Positions 35,640 to 44,831 of a DNA stretch of 64,000 nucleotides are shown in pieces. Under the pieces are notes generated by a model. The model was not told where the DNA came from. It was given only the letters and a program-made list of their open reading frames with translations, and made no database searches. Source of the stretch: Vibrio owensii CAIM 1854 = LMG 25443. Its GTDB lineage: Bacteria > Pseudomonadota > Gammaproteobacteria > Enterobacterales > Vibrionaceae. Position 1 is the first letter of the stretch; every line of letters begins with the position of its first letter. Where the stretch lies: positions 1 through 64,000 of the forward strand of contig NZ_JPRD01000031.1 in assembly GCF_000817815.1 (NCBI RefSeq), in the 5' to 3' direction. A program made the position numbers and the translations under genes.

Positions 35640-35666
35640 CCCGCGTTTACCCAAGGACACCAGAGT

Positions 35667-37757
35667 ATGTTTAACCGGTTAAAACAACTTCAAACTTCCA
35701 CCAAAGGCTACATTGGTATTCCAATTGTCTTGTTGATGGTACTGGCGATGGTCATCTTGCCTTTGCCACCCTTGCTATTGGATGCGCTGTTCACCTTCAA
35801 TATCGTATTAGCGATCTTGGTATTGTTGGTCAGCACCACAGCGAAGCGACCACTCGACTTTTCGATTTTCCCAACCATTCTGTTGGTCGCGACCTTGCTG
35901 CGTCTTACTCTGAACGTAGCTTCAACACGTATCGTATTACTCGAAGGTCACAACGGCGGCGATGCTGCTGGTAAGGTGATTCAAGCCTTCGGTGAAGTGG
36001 TAATCGGTGGTAACTACGTGGTCGGCATGGTGGTGTTTATCATCTTGATGATCATTAACTTTGTCGTGATCACCAAAGGTGGCGAACGTATTTCTGAAGT
36101 ATCAGCACGCTTTACCTTGGATGCGCTACCGGGCAAACAAATGGCCATCGATGCCGACTTAAACGCAGGCTTGATTGACCAAGAAACTGCGCGTCAACGC
36201 CGCAAAGAAGTGGCGAACGAAGCGGACTTCCACGGTTCAATGGATGGTGCGTCCAAGTTTGTTCGCGGTGATGCGGTTGCCGGCCTGCTGATCCTGTTCA
36301 TCAACATCATTGGTGGTATCAGCATTGGTGTGTTCGAACACGGACTGCCAGCATCAGAAGCCTTCAAGACTTACGCCCTACTGACCATCGGTGACGGCCT
36401 TGTTGCTCAAATTCCATCACTGTTGCTTGCTACCGCTGCCGCGATTATCGTGACACGCATTAACGACAGCGATAACGGCATGTCGGAAACCATGCACAAG
36501 CAGCTGCTTGCAACACCGGCAACCTTGTTTACCGTAGCGGCGATCATGGCTGTTATTGGTATGGTTCCGGGAATGCCTCATCTGGCGTTCTTCACCTTTG
36601 CAGCAGTATTGGCGTTTGCGGGCTGGCGACAGAGCAAAAAGCCGGTGCAAGATACGCAAATCGACCAAGTAGAAGCACTCTCTCATGCGATGCAGGAAGA
36701 AGAAACCGCACTTACTTGGGACGATATTCCTCATGTCCATACCCTGTCTCTTGCGTTGGGTTACCGCTTAGTTCACTTGGTTAACAAAGAGCAAGGTGCA
36801 CCTTTGGCGCAGCGTATTCGCGGTGTTCGTCGTAATCTCTCCGAACAAGTGGGCTTTCTACTGCCGGAAGTGCGTATCCGCGACAACCTAAGTTTAAAGC
36901 CGAACCAATACACCATTGCTCTGAACGGCGAAGTGATTGAACAAGGTTTTATCGAGCCAGAACGTTTGATGGCAATTGCTGTGGGTGAAACGTATGGCGA
37001 AGTGGATGGCATTCTTGGCAGTGACCCAGCCTACCAATTGCCTGCGGTTTGGATTGAGCATCAAGACAAAGCGAAAGCGCTGAACATGGGCTACCAAGTG
37101 GTTGACGATGGCACGGTTATCGCCACACACATCAGCAAAATCATGAAAACCAATTTGGCTGAATTGTTTACTCATGACGATGTTGAAGCCATGACTCAAC
37201 GTCTCACAGCACAAGCGCCAAAATTGGCCGAAGCCTTAGCCGCTGCTCTAACCCCAGCACAGCAACTTAAGGTTTACCGTCAGCTTCTGCTCGACCAAGT
37301 GCCGTTGAAAGACATTCGAACCATCGCTAACACCATGTTGGAATCTTCAGAAAACACCAAAGATCCAATTTTACTCGCGGCGGATGTACGCTGTGCACTT
37401 AAGCGAACCTTGGTTAACTTAGTCGCTGGGCAGAAAAACGAACTGAACGTCTACGCCTTGTCTGATGAACTTGAACAGATGTTAATGACGTCGTTGCAAC
37501 AAGCTCAAGCCGCAGGCGCTGTCATGCTCGATAGCTTCCCAATCGAACCAAACATTCTTAGTCAGTTCCAACAGAACTTGCCTTTGATTCGTCAGCAATT
37601 GAAGCAACAAGGGCTGCCGCCAATCTTATTGGTCATGCCTCAGCTGCGCCCATTGCTGGCACGATACGCACGTACCTTTACCCAAGGATTGGCGGTACTG
37701 TCTTACAATGAAATTCCAGAAAACAAACAGATCAACGTGGTAGGAAACCTTGGTTAA
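35667..37757 (+). CDS. flhA: FlhA, lateral flagellar export gate protein
   Basis: A 696-residue FHIPEP-family protein. Eight TM helices lie within the first 310 residues, including PTILLVATLLRLTLNVASTR and the FHIPEP-like block TKGGERISEVSARFTLDALPG. A cytoplasmic docking domain follows. Length and motifs are normal, so the gene appears intact. It belongs to the lateral rather than polar set because lafV and lafA follow. Its natural partner FlhB is truncated just upstream, and FliPQR are absent from the window. The stop overlaps the lafV start. Confidence 0.95.
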   Translation: MFNRLKQLQTSTKGYIGIPIVLLMVLAMVILPLPPLLLDALFTFNIVLAILVLLVSTTAKRPLDFSIFPTILLVATLLRLTLNVASTRIVLLEGHNGGDAAGKVIQAFGEVVIGGNYVVGMVVFIILMIINFVVITKGGERISEVSARFTLDALPGKQMAIDADLNAGLIDQETARQRRKEVANEADFHGSMDGASKFVRGDAVAGLLILFINIIGGISIGVFEHGLPASEAFKTYALLTIGDGLVAQIPSLLLATAAAIIVTRINDSDNGMSETMHKQLLATPATLFTVAAIMAVIGMVPGMPHLAFFTFAAVLAFAGWRQSKKPVQDTQIDQVEALSHAMQEEETALTWDDIPHVHTLSLALGYRLVHLVNKEQGAPLAQRIRGVRRNLSEQVGFLLPEVRIRDNLSLKPNQYTIALNGEVIEQGFIEPERLMAIAVGETYGEVDGILGSDPAYQLPAVWIEHQDKAKALNMGYQVVDDGTVIATHISKIMKTNLAELFTHDDVEAMTQRLTAQAPKLAEALAAALTPAQQLKVYRQLLLDQVPLKDIRTIANTMLESSENTKDPILLAADVRCALKRTLVNLVAGQKNELNVYALSDELEQMLMTSLQQAQAAGAVMLDSFPIEPNILSQFQQNLPLIRQQLKQQGLPPILLVMPQLRPLLARYARTFTQGLAVLSYNEIPENKQINVVGNLG

Positions 37758-38547
37758 TCTCATCTCAACAAAAGCGATGTACGACTATTTGTGCGATCTC
37801 GCACTGCAACACATTGTCACGGACGACGACCAACTGGTGTTTGATGCACTTAAACACAATGACATTCAACACGCCTGTCAGGCCATCCGTGAAACCAAAA
37901 CTGGCGAGGTTGAATACCAACACCTCACTCTACGCTTTGGCCTACGCGGCGAGCAGAGTGTCTATCAGTTTGAATTGTCAGAGCAAATGCAATATTGCTT
38001 AGATTTATACAGCTTGTATTTAGCGCTACGCCAAACACAGTTCCAACTTGAGACCTTTCATCCCGACCTTATCAGCAATGTTGTCGTGCCCATTCGTGTT
38101 GACGCCTTGTTGTGGCAGGCTGGTGGCTATTTTTTGAATCAGATGATTCAGTTCCACAAGGCGGCATTTCAGCATGTGGTGCCCTCTTTACAGGCCGATG
38201 AAACCCTGTGCCTGCACGAACGAGTCACCACCTTGGTTGAACAACTGAAAGACAACGCGTATGCCTTATGGTTTGAAATCGCGACCAGCCAAGCGCACTT
38301 CGAGCGCATCGCTGAATTTGAACCCGACATGATCAAGCTGTCCGTCACCATGGAAAACAAACAAGATCAGCATGCGTTTCTACCTATAGTGCGATTCCTG
38401 CGTCGCAACCAATTTCCTTGGGTAGCCGGGAGAGTCGCAAGTCAAAATGAGCTCAATCGCTACCGCTTACTTGGTGCGAGTTATTACTTCGGCTATTTCA
38501 GTGATATTCCCACCTCATTGTCGTTTAAATCGTTCGACGATGAATAA
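37750..38547 (+). CDS. lafV: LafV-like degenerate EAL-domain protein
   Basis: A 265-residue soluble protein starting at TTG with AGGAA six bases upstream; an ATG at 37777 is an alternative. The fold follows an EAL domain but the catalytic signature is gone: no EAL, no DDFGTGY, only weak equivalents such as LWFEIATSQ and FEPDMIKLS. It overlaps flhA by 8 bp and precedes lafA, the position of LafV in V. parahaemolyticus, reported to affect the swarming network. It probably regulates by protein binding. A terminator separates it from lafA. Confidence 0.75.
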   Translation: MVNLISTKAMYDYLCDLALQHIVTDDDQLVFDALKHNDIQHACQAIRETKTGEVEYQHLTLRFGLRGEQSVYQFELSEQMQYCLDLYSLYLALRQTQFQLETFHPDLISNVVVPIRVDALLWQAGGYFLNQMIQFHKAAFQHVVPSLQADETLCLHERVTTLVEQLKDNAYALWFEIATSQAHFERIAEFEPDMIKLSVTMENKQDQHAFLPIVRFLRRNQFPWVAGRVASQNELNRYRLLGASYYFGYFSDIPTSLSFKSFDDE

Positions 38548-38563
38548 ACAGGGGTAACGATAA

Positions 38564-38598
38564 AGGGCGAGTTCAGCAATAAGAACTCGCCTTTTTTT
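38564..38598 (+). terminator. Terminator after flhA-lafV
   Basis: GGCGAGTTC at 38566-38574 pairs with GAACTCGCC at 38583-38591, followed by seven T's. Confidence 0.92.
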
Positions 38599-38773
38599 AT
38601 GTCTGAGCAGCCTTAAAATGCGAATTTTCTGGAATAGATGTCACCAAAAATCATCAAATTAGGCGATTTCGAAAAAATTTTTAAATTTCCAATTAATCAT
38701 TAAAACTAACCGACCGCCTCTAGTTAGTGAGCGGGGCGATAGTCCCACATCGAACAATCAAGGAGAACAGATT

Positions 38774-39622
38774 ATGGCTCTATCAATGCACACTAACTAC
38801 GCTTCGCTGGTTACTCAAAACACGCTAAGCAACACTAGTAACCTACTTAACACTGCAATGGAGCGTTTGAGCACTGGTTACCGCATCAACTCAGCAGCAG
38901 ACGATGCAGCTGGCCTACAAATCTCTAACCGTTTAGAAGCTCAAACTCGCGGTATGAGTGTAGCGATGCGTAATGCACAAGACGGTACGTCTATGCTGCA
39001 AACAGCGGAAGGTGCTTTCGATGAAGCAACTAACATTCTGTACCGTATGAACGACCTAGCGACTCAGTCTGCAAACGGCACAAACACAGCAAAAGACCAA
39101 GATGCTCTTCAAAAAGAATTTGCAGAACTAGGTACTGAGCTACAAAACATCATGGATAACACCAAATACGCTGGTGATACATTGATTACTGGTGCTGGTA
39201 TTAAAGCGGGTGGTCTTACTCTACAAATCGGTTCTTCTTCTGCAGAAACTCTAGACCTAGCAACAACAGTAGATACTGACGTTGCCGCGGCACATACTGC
39301 TCTAAAAACAACAGTACCAGGCCTAGACATTGGCAGCGGTGGTGATGCAAGCGCAGCTATGGATGCTCTAGTTACAGCTATTGATCAAGTCGGTGCAGCA
39401 CGCTCTGGATTGGGTGCAACAATCAACCGCCTAGACCACACAGTAGTGAACCTAAGCAACATGGTTGAGAACACATCTGCAGCGAAAGGCCGTATCACTG
39501 ACGCAGACTTTGCTGTTGAATCTTCAAACATGACTAAGAACCAAATGCTAATGCAAGCAGGTACAGCAGTTCTTTCTCAAACTAACCAGCTGCCAGGCAT
39601 GGCAATGTCGCTACTGCGTTAA
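38774..39622 (+). CDS. lafA: Lateral flagellin LafA
   Basis: A 282-residue flagellin, short as expected for lateral filaments. The N-terminal D0/D1 domain (MALSMHTNYASLVTQNTLSN, then LSTGYRINSAADDAAGLQIS) and C-terminal D1/D0 domain (AKGRITDADFAVESSNMTKN … GMAMSLLR) are complete, with a small variable centre. AAGGAG precedes the ATG. It has its own transcription unit between terminators. In V. parahaemolyticus lafA is under lateral sigma-28 (LafS) control. A -10-like GGCGATAG is seen at 38735 but without a proper -35. Confidence 0.95.
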   Translation: MALSMHTNYASLVTQNTLSNTSNLLNTAMERLSTGYRINSAADDAAGLQISNRLEAQTRGMSVAMRNAQDGTSMLQTAEGAFDEATNILYRMNDLATQSANGTNTAKDQDALQKEFAELGTELQNIMDNTKYAGDTLITGAGIKAGGLTLQIGSSSAETLDLATTVDTDVAAAHTALKTTVPGLDIGSGGDASAAMDALVTAIDQVGAARSGLGATINRLDHTVVNLSNMVENTSAAKGRITDADFAVESSNMTKNQMLMQAGTAVLSQTNQLPGMAMSLLR

Positions 39623-39675
39623 TAGAACCTTTCTATTCGCTAACAACGCGCAAAATTTAGTTCGTCCGAAAGCTC

Positions 39676-39706
39676 AAAGCCTCCCCTTCATCCGGGAGGC
39701 TTTTTC
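39676..39706 (+). terminator. lafA terminator
   Basis: AAAGCCTCCC pairs with GGGAGGCTTT, followed by T's, about 55 bp after lafA. Confidence 0.9.
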
Positions 39707-39739
39707 TTTGTCTGCAAAAAAAGCGTTTGGAAAAGCGTT

Positions 39740-40027
39740 CTAGCGACGGATGTAGATGGAAGTGGCTTCGTTGGTATGGCTAGTAGGAATACGGAAACCG
39801 GCTTTTAGCATGGTGTTGTGCAAAACCTTGTTGAACAGCTCCAACTCGGCAGACTCTACTCCTCGATGAGGTTGATACGCTTTGAGTTCAGGGAATCGAG
39901 AGATCGCTTCTATGCGGATGTTCGCCAGTTCTTCGGCATTAATGTTCTGTTTACTGCGTAGTTTAGTGCCAATGAAAGCCTCATACGCACGGGCACACTT
40001 CATCAGTCGTAAAACAAATTCATTCAT
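39740..40027 (-). CDS. Hypothetical 95-residue protein between lafA and lafB
   Basis: A basic helical protein (MNEFVLRLMKCARAYEAFIG … FRIPTSHTNEATSIYIRR) on the opposite strand from the laf genes. No signal peptide or TM helix. An unrelated-looking gene in this position also occurs in V. parahaemolyticus, to my recollection. No family recognised. Confidence 0.6.
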   Translation of the reverse strand: MNEFVLRLMKCARAYEAFIGTKLRSKQNINAEELANIRIEAISRFPELKAYQPHRGVESAELELFNKVLHNTMLKAGFRIPTSHTNEATSIYIRR

Positions 40028-40442
40028 TACTGTCGTTCTTTTTAGTCGAATTGGGGGAATAGCCAGACGTTAGCAACCACAAAAATTGCAGGGGCATAAG
40101 ATAGCAAACCTTTGCATTCAGACAGGGTCAGAAAAATCTGAATCCTTTAGCAGTAAACGCCGAATTCTGCTCGTTATGCATACAACCCCATAACTCTTCT
40201 TTCTTTCCTCCATTGGATTAAATCTTTCAGCCTTTTTGGTCGCCTGTTTTATTTGGGAAACCCCTTTAACCATCAAGGGGAAAGCGGAACCAACAAGGTG
40301 GAAAAAGCGCTTCCTCCCAACTAACAAAAAATATCGTAAGACACTGTTTTATATAGACATAAACATCAGGCACACATCTTGCGATTGAGTATTTATTACT
40401 GGCACAAAAAAGCCAAATACAGATGAGAGAGGGAGCGACCTC
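40028..40442 (+). promoter_or_regulatory. lafB upstream region
   Basis: A gap of about 415 bp without a credible gene. Its right part carries the sigma-54 element described separately, 60 bp before lafB. The left part contains the promoter of the minus-strand small gene. Confidence 0.5.
40369..40382 (+). promoter_or_regulatory. Sigma-54 (-24/-12) promoter of the lafBCDEFSTU operon
   Basis: GGCACACATCTTGC matches the consensus GGCAC-N5-TTGC with GG and GC exactly ten bases apart. It lies 60 bp upstream of the lafB start. Lateral class genes in V. parahaemolyticus need sigma-54 and the activator LafK; lafK is not in this window. Confidence 0.7.
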
Positions 40443-41780
40443 ATGAGTTCGTTAGATCCAATTACCATGGCAACCCAGTTCGCCACGTTAGATGTTCAGC
40501 CATTTCAACAGCGCTACCAATTGCAAGCCGATCGATACCAGGCGCAACTTACTGCTTTAGGTAAGGTGGAAAGTGCACTGCGTGAATTCCGCACTGCGGT
40601 TAACGAGATGAACAGCAGCACAAACAGCATCATCAAGAATACGGCAACAACCTCTCAAGATGGCTTTTTCACCGCGAGTGCCGATGCGAACGCGTTAGTC
40701 GGTAACTACCAGATCTTTGTTGAACAAGTCGCAACGTCACACCAAATCTCTACCGGCATGCCAGCAAATCTAGATGTCTCAACAGAAGTTCCGACTACGG
40801 GCTCTCTAGAATTCACCATCAACGGTGAAACTATGACGTTAGATATGTCGACGGTAGATACCGACGGCGATGGCAAAGCGACCGTGACAGACCTAGTCAG
40901 TGCAATCAACAACAACCCTGATAACCCAGGCGTAAATGCCACACTTGTTCGCTCAAATGGACAAACACACTTCATGCTCTCTAGTACCGAGACAGGCGTG
41001 GCAAACACCATCAATGTCAATGCGACGGGAACAGGACAAGCTTGGTTTGAAGATGCGTTCACCAACACGACAGAAATCAGCAAACCACAAGATGCTGTTA
41101 TCTGGCTTGGCGCAGAAGGCACAGGACTTCAGCTCACCAACTCTAGCAATACTTTTGAAGGCGTGATTGATGGTGTCGACATCACCGTCACCAAAGCACA
41201 AACCTCAGGAGAAGCGCCGATCTCAATGGAAGTAGGCGCAGATAGCGAGGGCACGAAAGAACAAATTACCAAGTTTGTCGATACCTATAACGCATTGATT
41301 TCGACCTTAGATGAATACACTCAAATCGGCGGTGAAGATCAAGCTCGTGGCGTGCTCGCCAGTGACCCTACCTTGCGCTCTATTGAGAGCCAATTGAATA
41401 CGCTCGTTCGTGGAGAGCATGGTGGTATGCGTTTAAGTGAAGTCGGCATCACTATTGATCGTGACGGCAAAATGAAAGTCGATCAGGATAAGTTTGCCGA
41501 AGCACAGAAGAACAACAGTGCTGCACTAGAAACCATGTTTAACGGTGATGGCGCCCTACTTGACTCACTTGATGACATGGCAGAACCGTTCTTGAAGTTC
41601 TCTACAGGTACGTTCAATTCTCGCAAAGATGCGCTGCAAGCCAACTTAGACCGAATTGACGACAAGCAAACCTCTTTACAGCGAAAGTACGAGATGTCGT
41701 ACAACCGCTACCTCACCCAGTTTACTCAAATGAACACCTTAATGACGCAAATGAACCAAACCATGTCGATGTTTGGTTAA
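40443..41780 (+). CDS. lafB: LafB: lateral flagellar cap protein (FliD/HAP2)
   Basis: A 445-residue FliD-type filament cap. N-terminal MSSLDPITMATQFATLDVQP and the FliD_N helix region are present, followed by the central domain (NTINVNATGTGQAW) and FliD_C (QITKFVDTYNALISTLDEYT … NRYLTQFTQMNTLMTQMN). It folds flagellin at the filament tip. First gene of the lafBCDEFSTU operon, behind a sigma-54 promoter. The lafC chaperone gene follows after 19 bp. Confidence 0.94.
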   Translation: MSSLDPITMATQFATLDVQPFQQRYQLQADRYQAQLTALGKVESALREFRTAVNEMNSSTNSIIKNTATTSQDGFFTASADANALVGNYQIFVEQVATSHQISTGMPANLDVSTEVPTTGSLEFTINGETMTLDMSTVDTDGDGKATVTDLVSAINNNPDNPGVNATLVRSNGQTHFMLSSTETGVANTINVNATGTGQAWFEDAFTNTTEISKPQDAVIWLGAEGTGLQLTNSSNTFEGVIDGVDITVTKAQTSGEAPISMEVGADSEGTKEQITKFVDTYNALISTLDEYTQIGGEDQARGVLASDPTLRSIESQLNTLVRGEHGGMRLSEVGITIDRDGKMKVDQDKFAEAQKNNSAALETMFNGDGALLDSLDDMAEPFLKFSTGTFNSRKDALQANLDRIDDKQTSLQRKYEMSYNRYLTQFTQMNTLMTQMNQTMSMFG

Positions 41781-41799
41781 GGCTTTAGGAGAAGTACTC

Positions 41800-42186
41800 A
41801 TGCTAATGGATTCCGGCTACGACTCATACCAACAGGTCGATCTTGATGCTCAAGCAGCATCAGCCAACCCACACCAACTCGTCGTCATGTTGCTCGATGG
41901 GTTGCTCGATGAAATTGAGCGTATTCGTGGCCACCTTGCCGCGAGTCGCCTAGAAGCAAAAGGCGTTAGCATTAACAAGTGCATGAACATCCTTATCGGC
42001 TTAAGCAGTGCGTTAGATGACGAAAACGGCGGCGAAATCGCGGAAAATTTACGTCAGCTCTATGACTTCTGCCAAATCGAGTTGTATTACGCCAGCACAC
42101 AGAACGACGCAGCACGTTTAGACAACGTAGAGCGCGTGATGGGTAACGTACGAGAAGGATGGATGAATTTTGGACAGCAAGCATAA
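41800..42186 (+). CDS. lafC: LafC: flagellin export chaperone (FliS)
   Basis: A 128-residue FliS-type chaperone (YDSYQQVDLDAQAASANPHQ, then LVVMLLDGLLDEIERIRGHL) that keeps flagellin unpolymerised before export. ATG at 41800 has AGGAGAA upstream; a frame opening nine codons earlier lacks this. It overlaps lafD by 17 bp. Confidence 0.92.
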   Translation: MLMDSGYDSYQQVDLDAQAASANPHQLVVMLLDGLLDEIERIRGHLAASRLEAKGVSINKCMNILIGLSSALDDENGGEIAENLRQLYDFCQIELYYASTQNDAARLDNVERVMGNVREGWMNFGQQA

Positions 42187-42490
42187 AGTGTCGCCAGAGC
42201 GATTTCGCCACTTGTCAAAACTGATCCAAATCGCGACTAAAACGGCCGATTGGCAAGCGCTTAAACGCTACGACTTACAGTTGCGCGAACTGCTGATCAG
42301 CCATAAGCCATTTTTGAAAGATCCGAAACTCGCACCGGAAATTCAGCGAGCAAAAGCCGTGCATGCGTGCGCGTTCACGGCATTGGAAAAAGCCACCAGC
42401 GAGCTAAAACAAGAAATGAATATGGTGAACGATCAACAAGAGCGTGCCATGGCTTATCAGCTCGCGATGACAATGGAGCTCACGCAATGA
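42170..42490 (+). CDS. lafD: LafD: FliT-like chaperone
   Basis: A 106-residue helical protein starting at TTG inside lafC, preceded by AAGGATGG. In V. parahaemolyticus lafD lies here and is taken to act as the FliT-type chaperone for the cap protein. Sequence similarity to FliT is weak, so the role rests on position. The stop overlaps lafE (ATGA). Confidence 0.82.
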   Translation: MDSKHKVSPERFRHLSKLIQIATKTADWQALKRYDLQLRELLISHKPFLKDPKLAPEIQRAKAVHACAFTALEKATSELKQEMNMVNDQQERAMAYQLAMTMELTQ

Positions 42491-43548
42491 TGGTAACCAA
42501 TTCAGTGCCTGCAAATGCGCCTTCTCAATCGTCATCAGCGGGCAAAATCTCACAAGCGCGTTCAGAACAAGGCTTTTCGCAAACCGATGCAACCTCGGTA
42601 AATCAACAGGGCCAAACCAACGCATCTCTTGTGGTTGCGGGGTTTCGTTTAAATGCGCAAGCCTTACCGACGCAAGCTACCCAACCAGAAGCTGACACAC
42701 AGGAACTCAACGCTGAAGTCAGCCCTGATGTCGCGTTACTGACTGCGGTTCCTGCTACCACGGATCTCGCCATTCAAGCGCAAGCCCTCATCCAAGGAAT
42801 GAGCAAAACCGCGCTTAAGCAAGGCGAAACCAACCAACTTACGCAAGTATCGGCAGGTCAGGCTTCTCAAAATACAAATGTCGGAAACCAAACAAACCCA
42901 ATGCTTAACGCCACAGTGCAAGAGAGCCAAAACGCCCCTCAAACCAGCACAGCGAGCACACTAAAGGTGTCGGCTTCGGACTTGCAAAATCTGCTTAATC
43001 AACCCGCTCAAGGGCAAGTGCTAGTGGCCAGCTCACAAGCGCAAACAACAACAGGGGCAGCGCCGCATTCGAACCCAACCTCACCACTAGCAGCGACTCA
43101 AGCTCAAGGTGCGGAATGGGCGGCCGTTCGCGTGGATACCAGTTCTGGTAAATGGGGCGAGCAGATGATGCAAGTACTGCAAGACCGCGTGACTTTGCAG
43201 GCTCAGCAAAACCTACAAGAAGCCAAGATCCGTCTCGACCCTCCAGAACTGGGCAAGTTGGATTTGCTGGTACGCGTGGAAGGTGACCGCCTGAGCGTGC
43301 AAATCAACGCCAATACCGCCGCAACTCGTGAAGCCTTGATGCAAGTGTCTGAGCGCCTTCGCACCGAACTTCAAGAGCAAAACTTTGTGCATGTAGATGT
43401 CAACGTAGGTTCGGACCAAGGTCAGGAAAGACAAGCACATGATGGTGCTCAAGAAGAAGCAAACATCTTCACAGCGCGCGAAACCAACGCATTTCAAACA
43501 CATACAACAACAAACTATTCAGAGCATTGGCTGAACACTCAAGCCTAA
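42487..43548 (+). CDS. lafE: LafE: hook-length control protein (FliK)
   Basis: A 353-residue protein, with a long Gln/Thr/Ser/Ala-rich N-terminal part typical of the FliK ruler. The conserved C-terminal FliK domain follows (IRLDPPELGKLDLLVRVEGD, then LSVQINANTAATREALMQVS). It measures hook length and switches export specificity. ATG at 42487 overlaps the lafD stop, with GGAG 7 bases upstream; a longer frame from 42367 lies inside lafD and is rejected. Confidence 0.92.
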   Translation: MMVTNSVPANAPSQSSSAGKISQARSEQGFSQTDATSVNQQGQTNASLVVAGFRLNAQALPTQATQPEADTQELNAEVSPDVALLTAVPATTDLAIQAQALIQGMSKTALKQGETNQLTQVSAGQASQNTNVGNQTNPMLNATVQESQNAPQTSTASTLKVSASDLQNLLNQPAQGQVLVASSQAQTTTGAAPHSNPTSPLAATQAQGAEWAAVRVDTSSGKWGEQMMQVLQDRVTLQAQQNLQEAKIRLDPPELGKLDLLVRVEGDRLSVQINANTAATREALMQVSERLRTELQEQNFVHVDVNVGSDQGQERQAHDGAQEEANIFTARETNAFQTHTTTNYSEHWLNTQA

Positions 43549-43570
43549 TTAAACATCGAGGAAAAAGGTT

Positions 43571-44080
43571 ATGAACAAACAACAAATGATCGCCCTGTTT
43601 ATCGCCATGATCATCACCAGTGCCCTCGTTTCCGCTGCCACTGTGGTAGGCGGTATTTGGTACCTCAACAAAAGTTCGGAGTCCTCTTCATCTGAATCGA
43701 GCGTGAGCACTTTCTTGGAAGATTCACCGCTGGCTTTCCTGACTGCTGAGCAACCGACGACGAAAGGCCCAAGCTTTCATCCATTAGACAAAGTAGTTCT
43801 GACCATCAAAGGTAAAAAACAGACGCACTTTGTGATGCTTGAGCTTGCCGTGGAAACACGCCGTCCTGAACGCATGAAGAACATCGATGCCTACATGCCA
43901 ATGGTACAAAACTCGCTGTTAAAACTGTTCAGTGACAAAACCTTTGATGAGCTACAACAAACGGGCGCTATCGATATTCTGCAAAGCGAAGTGAAGGAAA
44001 CCCTACTACTGGCCTTTGCAAAAACCGACATCGTGCGCGATATCGATGATGTTCTGCTGACCAAATACGTTGTGCAATAA
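43571..44080 (+). CDS. lafF: LafF: FliL-type basal-body protein
   Basis: A 169-residue protein with one N-terminal TM helix (IALFIAMIITSALVSAATVVGG), a Ser-rich linker and the FliL domain (PLDKVVLTIKGKKQTHFVMLELAVETRR … VLLTKYVVQ). FliL sits near the stator and supports torque under load. A GAGGAAAAAGG site precedes the ATG. lafS follows after 12 bp. Confidence 0.92.
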   Translation: MNKQQMIALFIAMIITSALVSAATVVGGIWYLNKSSESSSSESSVSTFLEDSPLAFLTAEQPTTKGPSFHPLDKVVLTIKGKKQTHFVMLELAVETRRPERMKNIDAYMPMVQNSLLKLFSDKTFDELQQTGAIDILQSEVKETLLLAFAKTDIVRDIDDVLLTKYVVQ

Positions 44081-44092
44081 CGGAGCACAGCT

Positions 44093-44821
44093 ATGTTGGA
44101 GATGAACTTACAGGAAAGCTATACCGCGACGGAGGAAGTGAATACTCCGTCTCGCCCGATTGATGAAAACGCCTTGCTGCAACGTCATCAAGTCATGGTT
44201 AAACGCGTGGTCAACCAACTGCGCGTTCACGCGACCTCTCATTGCAGTATTGAAGACATGCAGCAAATTGGTTTGATAGCGCTTGTCGAAGCTGGACGTC
44301 GTTATGGGGATGTGGATGACCCACACTTCCCCGCTTTTGCGGTTTGTCGTGTTCGTGGCGCGATTTTGGACGAACTTCGCCGTTTGGATTGGCGTTCTCG
44401 TAAAACCCGCCAACAAGCGCATGAGTTGAACGACGTAACCCGAGATCTCACTCGCGCGCTGGGCAGAATGCCGACCGATGCTGAAATCATCAAAGCACTT
44501 GGCACTGACGAACAAGACTTCTACAACCGCCAAAATGCAGCGCTGGCAGGCGAAATGCAAAGCCTCGACCAATTGATGGAAACAGGTGGAGACAGCCACT
44601 TCGGCGGCCAATACGACGGTATGGAGCATGAGCATATTCGTCGCAGCTTAGACACCGCACTTGGCAAAATGTCGAAGCGCGATCAGCTGTTGCTCACCTT
44701 GTTCTATCAACACGAACTCAACCTCCATGAAATCGCGCTCGTGCTCGACCTGACACCACCTCGCATCTGTCAGTTGCACAAACAAGCGCTTAAACAACTC
44801 AACCAATTAATGTCCTCTTAG
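44093..44821 (+). CDS. lafS: LafS: lateral flagellar sigma-28 factor (FliA)
   Basis: A 242-residue FliA-type sigma factor. Region 2 (VEAGRRYGDVDDPHFPAFAV, then CRVRGAILDELRRLDW), region 3 and region 4 (LLLTLFYQHELNLHEIALVL) are all present. It directs late lateral genes such as lafA. The gene is intact although the middle-class genes that normally come before it in the cascade are missing from this locus. Confidence 0.94.
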   Translation: MLEMNLQESYTATEEVNTPSRPIDENALLQRHQVMVKRVVNQLRVHATSHCSIEDMQQIGLIALVEAGRRYGDVDDPHFPAFAVCRVRGAILDELRRLDWRSRKTRQQAHELNDVTRDLTRALGRMPTDAEIIKALGTDEQDFYNRQNAALAGEMQSLDQLMETGGDSHFGGQYDGMEHEHIRRSLDTALGKMSKRDQLLLTLFYQHELNLHEIALVLDLTPPRICQLHKQALKQLNQLMSS

Positions 44822-44831
44822 GAGTCACAAG

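Noticed and set aside
38701..38745. Sigma-28 promoter for lafA
   Set aside because: TAAA at 38701 and GGCGATAG at 38735 are both present but their spacing is wrong for a TAAA-N15-GCCGATAA promoter, so I did not call it.
42367..42486. Longer N-terminus of lafE
   Set aside because: It lies inside lafD in another frame; the ATG at 42487 overlaps the lafD stop and has a proper binding site.
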